Part shown: positions 13,200-20,611 of the stretch, one piece after another | How the letters are laid out: each line of letters starts with the position of its first letter | Numbering within the stretch: position 1 is the stretch's first letter | From: a virus | Length of the DNA: 23,011 nucleotides | Reading direction: 5' to 3' (one strand) | IMG/VR virus record: IMGVR_UViG_3300025769_000899 | Location: 1 to 23,011 of that record | Notes under the pieces: model-generated | What the model was told of the DNA's origin: nothing | The model's database searches: none | Seen by the model: only the letters and a program-made list of their open reading frames with translations | Program-made: the position numbers and the translations under genes

Positions 13200-15083
13200 T
13201 TAACTTTTAGGTATTAATTCTTGTCTCCAGTTATGTCTACAACTAGGTGATATATTGCCACTTCCTCTATTCCAAAAACCACCACGCCTTAACCAAACAT
13301 TACGCCCTGTTAATAAACTTATCTGGTCTATTTCTTCTTTTGTGTAAACTCTATTTAATCTTATTAACTCTCTGCAAAAATCTCTAGTTCCGGGTATCAC
13401 AGCACCACCGCTTACACCTGCTCTTAGCACATATCTATAAACTATCTCATATTCTATCTCTTGCGCTTCTCTTTCCCCCTCCTCTGTTACTTCTCTTTCG
13501 ACTTCTTCTGTATCGTTTGGTAAATCGTCAGGTATATCTATCTCGTTAGCTTTTAACATACCCTCGTTAGTCAACCTTTTTACAGATTCTACTATATTTT
13601 CTAAATCAGTGTTTAATGCTTCTGCTATATTTTCTAAAGGTAGCGTAGGGTTGGCTTTAATAACACCTAGCACTTGACGGTCAAAGTCGTTAATATCAAA
13701 AGACATTCTAAACGAATCTTCATCTATATTAACTTCGTCACTCTCAAATTTTAGCTCCTTAGAGTATTTGCATTTCACGTTTTTACCGCATCTGCCAAAC
13801 TTAGAAAGTAATAAAAGCACTTCTTCTTCTTTTTTCTTCTCATCGCTTGACATTTGTAAGCCATCTTGGTTGGATATTTCAATTCCTGCCTTTTCTGCTA
13901 ACCATTCTAACCCTTGACTACCTAAGGCCGTTCCTATTTGAATTAATGCGTTTTCACTAAATTGTTCGTTAATTGGTTTAACCCTATCTAAGTAAACTGC
14001 GTCAGTATTATATAAATCTTGTATTACACGTTCTATTATTCTTTGCCTTACGTTTACATAGTTAGATTGGAAGACCTCCATCTTCTCTACTATCTCTACC
14101 CTATTACCAAAACTCTCATTAGTTTCAACTCCAAACAAATTAGGACTTGTAACACGATGACCTGTAAAAATCATATTCCTAGTCTGTTCTAATAACTGCA
14201 TAAATTGCTTATCAAAGTTATTAGGCATTAATGACTCTACTTTAGTTTCACCCTCTCCCTCTTGTTGCCAAACCATCATGACACCGCCTGCCTGCTTTGA
14301 GTTAGTGCCTTGGAACTTTTTAGCAAAGTCACGTTCTATCTTTTTAGCCGTTGCATCACCCGGGTATTGACCACTAAAAACAATTAAGTTGCCTGCTTGA
14401 AATCCGTTCTCTAAGTTGTTTAAGTGATAGTCTGCAATCTTATAATCTACATGAATGTAAGGTACTGCGCCTACGTATTCGGGTAAGGTGTAAGTTTCTT
14501 TACCTGCTCTATGAACAGTATAGTAGTATAACTGACTTCCTTTTTTGTTGTTTGGATCAAACTTTGGGAATGTCCTAAAGCCTGCTTCTATATCTTTTTC
14601 AGTTCCTTTTTTATACTTAGTCCAGTCAGGAGAGTAAGCAAACTCAGTACCATCTGCATTGCTTCTAATCTTACTAGCGTCTATATGGAATAAATCGAAT
14701 CTACCGTTAGGCTTCCATATAACTTCTAAAGCAATAATGTTAAACAGTTCTAAGTCAAGTGTAGCTTTTTTAATTACATCCTCTAAGCCCTCATCTTCAT
14801 TAGCACGTTTAATCATGCTTTGAACTTTGGCTAAATCTTCTACGTTGCTAACCTTTTCTTTATCTACTCTTAAGCCCTCTCCAGCTATGTAATGGCACTT
14901 ACCTGTTATAATAGCGTTATGTATTGCCGACTTGTCGTAGATGTCTACAAGCATCTGAGGATAATTATTGTCCTTGCCAAATAGCACCCAATCGCTATTC
15001 TTTTTTTCTATAAATTGTGGAATGTCATTAGAGTGAAACCCTATCCACATTGGTATATTAATATTATCGTTACTCTGGGTCAT
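13200..15083 (-). CDS. Portal protein with Cys/His C-terminal extension
   Basis: This 627-residue protein resembles phage portal proteins, the dodecameric ring through which DNA enters the capsid. Supporting patterns are an N-terminal SAIHNAIITGKCHYIAGEG segment, a central LFHIDASKIR/YYTVHRAGK region and VTSPNLFGVETNESFGN (about residues 315-330). From about residue 430 the protein changes character: a Cys-rich patch (FGRCGKNVKCKY), a winged-helix-like segment with NPTLPLENIAEALNTDLENI, an acidic linker and a C-terminal domain with TRDFCRELIRLNRVY, GRNVWLRRGGFWNR and CRHNW. That last domain resembles C-terminal ends of head-morphogenesis proteins, so this may be a portal fused to a morphogenesis module. 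It ends 3 bp before the connector gene. Confidence 0.85.
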   Translation of the reverse strand: MTQSNDNINIPMWIGFHSNDIPQFIEKKNSDWVLFGKDNNYPQMLVDIYDKSAIHNAIITGKCHYIAGEGLRVDKEKVSNVEDLAKVQSMIKRANEDEGLEDVIKKATLDLELFNIIALEVIWKPNGRFDLFHIDASKIRSNADGTEFAYSPDWTKYKKGTEKDIEAGFRTFPKFDPNNKKGSQLYYYTVHRAGKETYTLPEYVGAVPYIHVDYKIADYHLNNLENGFQAGNLIVFSGQYPGDATAKKIERDFAKKFQGTNSKQAGGVMMVWQQEGEGETKVESLMPNNFDKQFMQLLEQTRNMIFTGHRVTSPNLFGVETNESFGNRVEIVEKMEVFQSNYVNVRQRIIERVIQDLYNTDAVYLDRVKPINEQFSENALIQIGTALGSQGLEWLAEKAGIEISNQDGLQMSSDEKKKEEEVLLLLSKFGRCGKNVKCKYSKELKFESDEVNIDEDSFRMSFDINDFDRQVLGVIKANPTLPLENIAEALNTDLENIVESVKRLTNEGMLKANEIDIPDDLPNDTEEVEREVTEEGEREAQEIEYEIVYRYVLRAGVSGGAVIPGTRDFCRELIRLNRVYTKEEIDQISLLTGRNVWLRRGGFWNRGSGNISPSCRHNWRQELIPKS

Positions 15084-15453
15084 ATTGTACGTCTATTTCG
15101 CTGTCTAATGCTGTGTATGTTACATCTGTGTTAGCCGTTGTGCTAATTACTTTTACCATCCCTATTTCTACTAATTCATCCGCTAAGTCAGGATCTGTGT
15201 TTACTGCGCTTGTCTGTGCGTATATTGTGTAGTCCCATTGCCCTGTGTCGTCTAAACTTACCGTTGTTCCCTCTGTAATTGTGAATAAATTAAACCTAGA
15301 AGTAGCACAAGAAGTATCAGTAACTAGAAAGTTCTGCACTTCATTAGTAGTAACATTGGTAAAAGAGAAAAGGTAATAAGGATTACTTATTGTCGTCTTC
15401 TCCGTTAGTGTCAATGCTACTGTGTTCGCTTGGTTTTGATATATTACTATCAC
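15070..15453 (-). CDS. Beta-sandwich structural protein, unknown role
   Basis: This 127-residue protein is almost entirely predicted beta-strand, with a start (MIVIYQNQANTVALTLTEK) typical of small immunoglobulin-like proteins found beside portal genes in Bacteroidota phages. The pattern NPYYLFSFTN followed by SRFNLFTIT and QWDYTIYAQ fits an Ig-like or baseplate upper-protein-like domain. It overlaps the portal start by 14 bp, implying translational coupling. No catalytic motif is seen. Virion assignment is by context. Confidence 0.65.
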   Translation of the reverse strand: MIVIYQNQANTVALTLTEKTTISNPYYLFSFTNVTTNEVQNFLVTDTSCATSRFNLFTITEGTTVSLDDTGQWDYTIYAQTSAVNTDPDLADELVEIGMVKVISTTANTDVTYTALDSEIDVQYDPE

Positions 15454-15637
15454 TTTTCTTTCTTCTTTTTTTAGTCTTAGGGAATGTCATTTTTTTAGGC
15501 TCTGATTCAAAAATATGATCTAAACCTAAAGTCCTATACTGACTATATCTTGCAGGGTTATCTTCTATAACTATTGTTTGCCTAATGTTTTTATGCTTAA
15601 TAGTAATAGTTGCTCCTATCCATTTCTTGCTAATCAT
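15383..15637 (-). CDS. Small basic protein of unknown function
   Basis: 84 residues from the ATG at 15637. An in-frame upstream start at 15670 exists but lies inside the conserved element, so the shorter form is chosen. The first 45 residues look folded (KKWIGATITIKHKNIRQTIV, then a YSQYRTLGLDHIF stretch). The rest is a Lys/Arg-rich then Ser/Asp-rich disordered tail. The 3' end overlaps the next gene by 71 bp in another frame, unusually long for this window. I do not recognise a family; its place just ahead of the portal gene suggests a virion or assembly role. Confidence 0.65.
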   Translation of the reverse strand: MISKKWIGATITIKHKNIRQTIVIEDNPARYSQYRTLGLDHIFESEPKKMTFPKTKKRRKKSDSNISKPSEHSSIDTNGEDDNK

Positions 15638-15668
15638 ACTTATAAATATAATTTTGCATAATTGTAAC
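15635..15668 (-). promoter_or_regulatory. Conserved GTTACA-N12-TATATTTATAAGTATG element, copy 1
   Basis: The minus strand reads GTTACA, 12 bases, TATATTTATAAGT and then the ATG at 15637. Spacing and core are identical to the copies at 17937-17969 and 18662-18692. It follows a clear intrinsic terminator within about 12 bp, which is the arrangement expected of a promoter restarting transcription for the portal-connector-lysis genes. Confidence 0.65.
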
Positions 15669-15679
15669 ATATCGAAACT

Positions 15680-15711
15680 AAAAAAGGCTAGAGAAAACCC
15701 CTAGCCCTTTC
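15680..15711 (-). terminator. Intrinsic terminator after tube-like gene
   Basis: On the minus strand GGCTAG (15706-15701) pairs with CTAGCC (15691-15686) around a nine-base loop. Flanking A/U pairs extend the stem past one bulged base, and six U residues follow. It lies just upstream of conserved-element copy 1, so one transcript ends and another may begin here. Confidence 0.8.
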
Positions 15712-15733
15712 GTTAAACTAATAGATATAATGA

Positions 15734-16249
15734 TTAAAGAAGTCCGCTAATAATGGTACTATCAATCATTGGTGCTTCACGCTTTTCAGTTCCTCCCATT
15801 TCAATGGTATAACCATTCATGTCCTCAAGATTTATTCCTGACTGATAAGCCGTAGTACCTGTCATTTGCAATCCACCATCTGCACCTAATAACCAATAAG
15901 TGTCATCTGTATTTTGTACGATTGCTATACCTGTTAATTTCGCTAATGCTGCTATTTCTGCTGCAATAGATGTACTATTCTTATGGATTTTTAATCTTAG
16001 AAGTACATCCCATGCAATAGTCCTGTTCTCCATACTACCTATAAAAGTCTGTGTCCAATCACTATCTTGGTGCTGAACTTCGTACTCTTTAAATACTACT
16101 GACGTTGTTAAGGTAATAGACGTAACTAGACCTGCTGCACTTTTAGCATATGCTGTAACGTCATCAAACTCTACTAAGTAGACTTTCTTAACGCCACCGC
16201 TAGATTTATTACAATCTAATGTATATCCGCTTAATGTTACACAACTCAT
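15734..16249 (-). CDS. Putative tail tube-like structural protein
   Basis: This 171-residue protein is rich in beta-strand sequence. It begins with a Cys-containing head (MSCVTLSGYTLDC) and ends with a segment like GINLEDMNGYTIEMGGTEK, reminiscent of tail tube or head-tail joining beta-sandwich proteins. Its position directly after the major capsid gene, between two terminators, supports a virion role and suggests moderate to high expression. I cannot name a family with certainty; tube, decoration or neck protein are all possible. Confidence 0.55.
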   Translation of the reverse strand: MSCVTLSGYTLDCNKSSGGVKKVYLVEFDDVTAYAKSAAGLVTSITLTTSVVFKEYEVQHQDSDWTQTFIGSMENRTIAWDVLLRLKIHKNSTSIAAEIAALAKLTGIAIVQNTDDTYWLLGADGGLQMTGTTAYQSGINLEDMNGYTIEMGGTEKREAPMIDSTIISGLL

Positions 16250-16263
16250 GTTATTATCTTATT

Positions 16264-16290
16264 AAAAAGCAAGGGGAACTAACCCCCTGC
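16264..16290 (-). terminator. Intrinsic terminator after major capsid gene
   Basis: On the minus strand GCAGGGGG (16290-16283) pairs with CCCCTTGC (16276-16269), including one G-U pair and a six-base loop, followed by five U residues. Only 14 bp separate it from the next ATG and I see no promoter between, so it is probably leaky and lowers expression of the downstream genes. Confidence 0.8.
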
Positions 16291-16305
16291 CATTACAAAT
16301 TATTA

Positions 16306-17223
16306 TTACTGTGCGTAGTAAACTACATTCTCTGGGAACGCAAACTGCACACCTAACTTCCACTCAACTTTCAATTTATGGATGTCATCATCTTTACTAA
16401 ACCAGAAGTCGAAAGATTCCTCCTCGTTTTCAAGGTCAGTACCTACGTACATATTAGAACGAGTAGTTAAAACGATTCTGTTCTGTGAAGTAAGTCCCGG
16501 TACCACTACAATCGGAATATCAGAGAATAACAATCTACCATCTGTTCCATCTTCTGGAGCAACCCATCTGTTATTAAGGTCGAATACTTCGTGTTGGTAT
16601 TGAGTAAACCAATCTCTACCCATGAAGCATACTAGGTCTTGTGCATCTCTAATGTTTTCTGGAATAGCTAACTCAATGTTCTTCATTACTGTAATCTCGT
16701 TACCTGTGAAAGCAGTACCAGAAGATACACGTACAGTAGCCGTAGAGTCGTCAATAAGTTTATTGAATCCATCACACAATGCTAGGTTACCAGACCCCGT
16801 AGATGTGTTACCTTGCCACAATAGCTTCTCAACTTCGAAAGCAATCTTCTCGCTCATGTCGTCTATGAAAATCTGTGGAATGTCTGCCTCATCATAAGTA
16901 GATCCGGGTGCTAGTAACTTCTGTGTAAACTTAGCTTCTAAAGTCTTCATACAAAAAGAATCATTCACCTTTAGTTTACATACTGTAATAGTTCTTTGTG
17001 AGATAGTTTGAGTTCCACTTGCATTGAATCCACATGATCCACCAGCTTGGAAAGTAACACCACCACCAATATAGTTAATAGTTTCAGCAGACTTAATACC
17101 AGTCTGGATAGTTACGTACTCCATAGTACGGGCAGCAGTTACCGAATTTCTTATCAGCTCCGCTGGCTCTTCTGTATAGTTGCTTAACGCACTAACATCA
17201 AAATTAAAATCTAACTTTTTCAT
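16306..17223 (-). CDS. Major capsid protein
   Basis: This 305-residue protein matches the size and position of an HK97-fold major capsid protein, following the protease and scaffold. Its patterns fit that fold: an N-terminal arm, a central helical region (IFIDDMSEKIAFEVEKLLWQG), a segment like NIRDAQDLVCFMGRDWFTQY and a C-terminal strand region ending GVQFAFPENVVYYAQ. Similar endings occur in capsid proteins of Bacteroidota siphophages I recall. A strong hairpin terminator follows at 16264-16290, consistent with a highly expressed, separately bounded message. No conserved element precedes it, so it is probably co-transcribed with the scaffold. Confidence 0.85.
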   Translation of the reverse strand: MKKLDFNFDVSALSNYTEEPAELIRNSVTAARTMEYVTIQTGIKSAETINYIGGGVTFQAGGSCGFNASGTQTISQRTITVCKLKVNDSFCMKTLEAKFTQKLLAPGSTYDEADIPQIFIDDMSEKIAFEVEKLLWQGNTSTGSGNLALCDGFNKLIDDSTATVRVSSGTAFTGNEITVMKNIELAIPENIRDAQDLVCFMGRDWFTQYQHEVFDLNNRWVAPEDGTDGRLLFSDIPIVVVPGLTSQNRIVLTTRSNMYVGTDLENEEESFDFWFSKDDDIHKLKVEWKLGVQFAFPENVVYYAQ

Positions 17224-17234
17224 TTTTACTTAAA

Positions 17235-17918
17235 TTATCTTTGTGTTCTAAGCCCTCTTTTAAAGGCGATTAACTTGTCTATTTTATTTACACTAGTTTT
17301 AGGCTTCTGTGTAGGCTGAATAGAATTAAACTCTAATACTGCTTCTACGGCTTCTGCCATTTGTTCAGATAGCTTGTCTAGCTTTTCTGTGTTTTCTTTT
17401 TCTGCTTTCTCAAACTTTTCTTTAAGTTCTGTGTTAGCAGTTTCTAACTCTTTGATTTTTTCATCACGCTCTGCTAGTGCTTTTTCTTGCGCTTTGAATT
17501 TCTTTTCAATCTCTGTACGCTCAATTACAGATTTAGGGCTAGGCATTTCTGCTTTAGGCTCTGGAGTTACTTTGTCTGACATTTCCTCTTCTACTACCAC
17601 TTCACCATCTGGAGAAATAACCTCTTCAATGATGCCACCCATAGTACGGATAATCTTGCCGTCTGCTAGTTCGTGGTCGCCATCTGGAGCAGGTACAATT
17701 TCACCATCCATAGATACCGTAACCGCAGCACCAACTTCCACAGCAGGCTCTACCATAATTGGTGTGCCGTCTGCTAAAGTTTCATCAATGTACTTTTGAG
17801 TTGTTGGAGTAGAGTCTTCGATGTCGTTAAAAGCATCCTTAACCGCAGCTTTAATCTCTTCCCTGTTTTCTGGGTCTGCTTTAAGAAAGATGTCTTTGAA
17901 CTTGTCTTTTAAACTCAT
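17235..17918 (-). CDS. Capsid scaffolding protein (predicted)
   Basis: This 227-residue acidic protein carries a strong heptad-type coiled coil at about residues 130-190 (repeated Glu/Lys with KELETANTELKEKFEKAEK) and a basic C-terminal tail ending KRGLRTQR, which in scaffolds commonly contacts the capsid protein. The N-terminal half is acidic and low in hydrophobics. It lies immediately upstream of the major capsid gene (11-bp gap) and downstream of the protease, the standard place for a scaffold. No enzymatic motif is seen. The start ATG follows conserved-element copy 2. Function inferred from composition and position. Confidence 0.8.
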   Translation of the reverse strand: MSLKDKFKDIFLKADPENREEIKAAVKDAFNDIEDSTPTTQKYIDETLADGTPIMVEPAVEVGAAVTVSMDGEIVPAPDGDHELADGKIIRTMGGIIEEVISPDGEVVVEEEMSDKVTPEPKAEMPSPKSVIERTEIEKKFKAQEKALAERDEKIKELETANTELKEKFEKAEKENTEKLDKLSEQMAEAVEAVLEFNSIQPTQKPKTSVNKIDKLIAFKRGLRTQR

Positions 17919-17936
17919 GTTTATAAATATTTTGTT

Positions 17937-17969
17937 ATACTTATAAATATAATTTTGGAAGTATGTAAC
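17937..17969 (-). promoter_or_regulatory. Conserved GTTACA-N12-TATATTTATAAGTAT element, copy 2
   Basis: The minus strand reads GTTACA, 12 bases, TATATTTATAAGTAT. The spacing is identical to the other two copies. Here the element ends about 18 bp before the scaffold ATG instead of abutting it, and a second partial block (ATATTTATAAAC) follows up to the ATG. That offset fits a promoter better than a ribosome-contact signal. Confidence 0.6.
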
Positions 17970-17986
17970 AATTTTACTATATTTGA

Positions 17987-18019
17987 ATTATTAAAGGAGT
18001 TGACAAGACCTTTAATAAT
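17987..18019. repeat. Perfect 11-bp inverted repeat
   Basis: ATTATTAAAGG at 17987-17997 is the exact reverse complement of CCTTTAATAAT at 18009-18019, with an 11-base loop. It lies between the protease and scaffold genes, just upstream of conserved-element copy 2. It may be an RNA hairpin or an operator. Confidence 0.7.
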
Positions 18020-18029
18020 GCATTACGGA

Positions 18030-18066
18030 AGAGGGATAGCGAAGTATAGTAACTACCCTCTTTTTT
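18030..18066. terminator. Hairpin with T-tract reading on the plus strand
   Basis: AGAGGG at 18030-18035 pairs with CCCTCT at 18056-18061, extended by TAG/CTA around a bulged A. It is followed on the plus strand by six T residues (18061-18066). Read on the minus strand the hairpin directly follows the protease stop, but the 3' side there is only weakly U-rich. Bidirectional terminator or mRNA-stability hairpin; the strand of action is uncertain. Confidence 0.5.
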
Positions 18067-18661
18067 ATTTTCTAAATTCAGAAGTTATAAGTTTGTCTAT
18101 ATCTTTTAGTATGTCGGATTCTTTTTCTTCACTTGTTGGTATTTGGTCGAATAAGCCCTCTACACTAAATCCTTTAAACTCTCCTGTCTTAATAAAGTTA
18201 TTCCATAGTTCGTCATTATCTACTTTCATAATAACGTACCACGTACCCTCTGGATTATTAAAACCTTCGGGGTCTTTTAAACCCATCTTTTCATCTGTGA
18301 TAAATCCACCTACATAATAAACCCCATCTGCGTGTTGGTCTTTGTCATGCATTAGATTTACGTTTCTTTCAAATCCTTTACGGTGATATTTTTGATTGAT
18401 TTGTCTAATAGTCTCTTTAGAAAAGTAAACGTAGAAGTCGCCTCTTTGCGGATCCGTTCTGAAAATCTTTAAGTCTGGAATCATAGCAGCCCCAATAATT
18501 AATCGCTTATCTTCATCTGCTGCTTTAAAATGTATTTTATCTTGCTTGTTAAAAGCCATAAAGTTTTTCATTATTGCAGGCTCATCTACTAAGGCTATGT
18601 AATCAACTCCACTCTCGTCATGGTCGTTAATTACTATCTCAAATACTTCTACTTTTTCCAT
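18065..18661 (-). CDS. XkdF-like prohead serine protease
   Basis: This 198-residue protein resembles the XkdF / peptidase S78-like group, which processes scaffold and capsid proteins during prohead maturation. It opens with VINDHDESGVDYIALVDEPAI (family-type start, in two parts: VINDHDESGV then DYIALVDEPAI), has NLMHD with His105 as candidate catalytic His, then a GTWYVIMKV strand, and KGFSVEG with Ser166 as candidate nucleophile. It sits between the tape measure and the scaffold-capsid pair, matching the family's usual place next to the capsid. The start is fixed by the conserved 31-bp element running straight into this ATG. Family assignment is from recalled motif patterns, not a search. 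Confidence 0.85.
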   Translation of the reverse strand: MEKVEVFEIVINDHDESGVDYIALVDEPAIMKNFMAFNKQDKIHFKAADEDKRLIIGAAMIPDLKIFRTDPQRGDFYVYFSKETIRQINQKYHRKGFERNVNLMHDKDQHADGVYYVGGFITDEKMGLKDPEGFNNPEGTWYVIMKVDNDELWNNFIKTGEFKGFSVEGLFDQIPTSEEKESDILKDIDKLITSEFRK

Positions 18662-18692
18662 ACTTATAAATATAATATTCTGTTATTGTAAC
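18662..18692 (-). promoter_or_regulatory. Conserved GTTACA-N12-TATATTTATAAGT element, copy 3
   Basis: On the minus strand the gap between the tape measure stop and the protease ATG is almost exactly one copy of GTTACA, 12 bases, TATATTTATAAGT, then ATG. Two further copies with identical spacing lie near 17937-17969 and 15635-15668. TATATTTA is one base from the Bacteroidota -7 box TAnnTTTG, so a phage late promoter giving nearly leaderless mRNA is possible. An RNA-level translation signal is the alternative. Confidence 0.6.
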
Positions 18693-20611
18693 TACTCTAC
18701 TACTGTTGCCTGTGCTTCAATACTTCCAATAGTTTGTTGTGTGCTTGTTATATCGCTTTCAACTACTACTACCTTTCCTACTTCTCTGTTGTTATTAGGT
18801 TGCTGTATTAGCGTACTGCCGTTGTCTACTGCATTAATTGGAACGCCTGCACTTGCACCACCACCACCACTAGTTAAGGCGCTTACATTAGGACTTGGTT
18901 TTTTTAATAGGGCTGCTGCTTGTGCCATATTGGCTAGGATAGTTGCTATACCGCTTGCAAACTGCGCTGCACCTGCACCACCTACTGTAACAGCGTTCAA
19001 TGGATTTGCCTGTGATGCTGCAACTAATGCACTAATTGCCTTAGCTGTATCTATTGCTATCTGTGCTAATGCAAATGCTTTCTGTATCTTTTCAGCTTTC
19101 TGGCTATCCCTTATTGCTATTTGAGTTAAACTAGATAAACCTGCTACTGTGCTTTCTGCTACACTTAACTTAGCATCTCTAGTGTCTTTCTCTAGCTGTA
19201 TCTCTCTTAACTTCTGTTGTTTTAACTGATTCTGTACCTCTTCAAAGTTTTTAGCATCGCGCTCTAATCTCGCTTGCTGTTCAGCGTCTTGTTCAGCGTT
19301 TAATTCTTCTCTAGTTAATGCCCTTGCCTCCCTAGCGTTAGTTAATAGACGTTCATTAATCTCCTTGTCTATCATTGCCATACGCTCTGCATGGGCTTTC
19401 TCATCTTCCTCACGCTTTTTACGTGCTTCCTCTTCTGCTTTTTGTCTTTCTTCCCATGCTCTTTTAGCTGCGTCATTACGCCTCTTGTCTTCCTTTATTT
19501 GGTTAAGCGTTATAGTTTCTTGTGCGGTTTTTTCTTCTTCTGTTATCTGCTCTAATTCTTCTTTTTTGTTTTCTATCCTAGCTTTAGCTAATTGGTAGTC
19601 AAAATCAAACCTAGCTTGTAAGCTATTATTAAAAGTAGCTTCCCTTTCTTTTTGTATTCTGCTCTCAAATTCTATTTGTTCTCTGAGTAACTCTTTTTGT
19701 CTAGCTATTGAGTCTATTACATACTGTAACTTCTCTTGTTCTACCTCAAATGTAGCCTTTCCTGCTGCTTGTAGTTTGGCTATCTCAAAATCAAATTGAT
19801 CTTCTCTAGCTGCTTTTTTCTCTTTTTCTGCGTTTAATACTTCGTTTGTTTTGGCTCGCTCTGCGTTTATAACTGCGCTTCTAGCCTCTTCCGCTGCTTT
19901 CTTTTGGGCTGCTGCCGCTTTCTCTGCTTTGCTTGGAATTAACCCTAGACTTGCTGCTACTCCTTCTACTGCATCTGCTACAAAATCAAAAGCATCTGTT
20001 AACGGCTCTAGTATAGGCATTACCACCGACTTAATCTTATCACTAAAGGCAATAAATCCAGCAACAAGTAGCCCAATAGCAGTAACTATAAGACCTATTG
20101 GATTAGCGTTCATTACAACATTAAGAGCTTTCTGCGTGACTGCTGCTGCTTTAGATGCTAAGTTTAGTTTTCTAATTGCTGCTGCTGCCGTAGATATATC
20201 TTTAATACCCATAGCTAAAGCCATAGCACCTTGCACCCTTAGCATGGTTTCTTCAAACTCTGCACTCTCTACACCTGCAATAGCAATAGCACCCTCAACG
20301 GCTGCAAATCCACCAGCTACACCACCAATAGCATCTGTGGCTGCCGTAAATCTTTGCTCCATATCTAAGCCCTCAAAGCCTAACTCTAGGTCTTTAATCT
20401 GTGACTTAGTGTTGTTAAGTTCTTTAGATAGTTGTTTAAATTCTTCCGTCCCTATCTCAGTTTCTTTTAGCTTAGCTAATAGCTCATCTTGCTGTTCTTC
20501 TAAACTGCCTAAAGTATTGGTAGTCTTAGATACTTCGCTTGCGAATTGTTTTGTGCTTTGCTGCGCTCCGCTAGTGTCAAACTCTAATTTTACTTCTATA
20601 TTTTTTGCCAT
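18692..20611 (-). CDS. Tail tape measure protein
   Basis: This 639-residue protein fits a tape measure protein, which sets tail length and is threaded through the tail tube of siphoviruses. It has an N-terminal coiled coil (about residues 20-75), an Ala/Gly/Ile-rich hydrophobic block (about 95-225) holding the NANPIGLIVTAIGLLVAGFI segment common in tape measures, and a long charged Lys/Glu/Ala helix (about 230-480). A second hydrophobic Ala-rich stretch (about 500-560) is followed by a Gly-rich end. The length implies a short to medium tail if the usual residue-to-length scaling holds. It starts within 1 bp of the upstream tail gene's end, and its TAG stop touches the conserved element in front of the protease gene. 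Tape measure immediately before head genes is an unusual order. Confidence 0.9.
   Translation of the reverse strand: MAKNIEVKLEFDTSGAQQSTKQFASEVSKTTNTLGSLEEQQDELLAKLKETEIGTEEFKQLSKELNNTKSQIKDLELGFEGLDMEQRFTAATDAIGGVAGGFAAVEGAIAIAGVESAEFEETMLRVQGAMALAMGIKDISTAAAAIRKLNLASKAAAVTQKALNVVMNANPIGLIVTAIGLLVAGFIAFSDKIKSVVMPILEPLTDAFDFVADAVEGVAASLGLIPSKAEKAAAAQKKAAEEARSAVINAERAKTNEVLNAEKEKKAAREDQFDFEIAKLQAAGKATFEVEQEKLQYVIDSIARQKELLREQIEFESRIQKEREATFNNSLQARFDFDYQLAKARIENKKEELEQITEEEKTAQETITLNQIKEDKRRNDAAKRAWEERQKAEEEARKKREEDEKAHAERMAMIDKEINERLLTNAREARALTREELNAEQDAEQQARLERDAKNFEEVQNQLKQQKLREIQLEKDTRDAKLSVAESTVAGLSSLTQIAIRDSQKAEKIQKAFALAQIAIDTAKAISALVAASQANPLNAVTVGGAGAAQFASGIATILANMAQAAALLKKPSPNVSALTSGGGGASAGVPINAVDNGSTLIQQPNNNREVGKVVVVESDITSTQQTIGSIEAQATVVE

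Noticed and set aside
17374-17799. 141-residue plus-strand frame opposite the scaffold gene
   Set aside because: Ser/Phe-rich complement of a coiled-coil gene; the sense-strand scaffold assignment explains it.
17955-18317. 120-residue plus-strand frame crossing the hairpins and protease 3' end
   Set aside because: It runs through the plus-strand terminator-like hairpin and the antisense of a conserved protease; no promoter on that strand.
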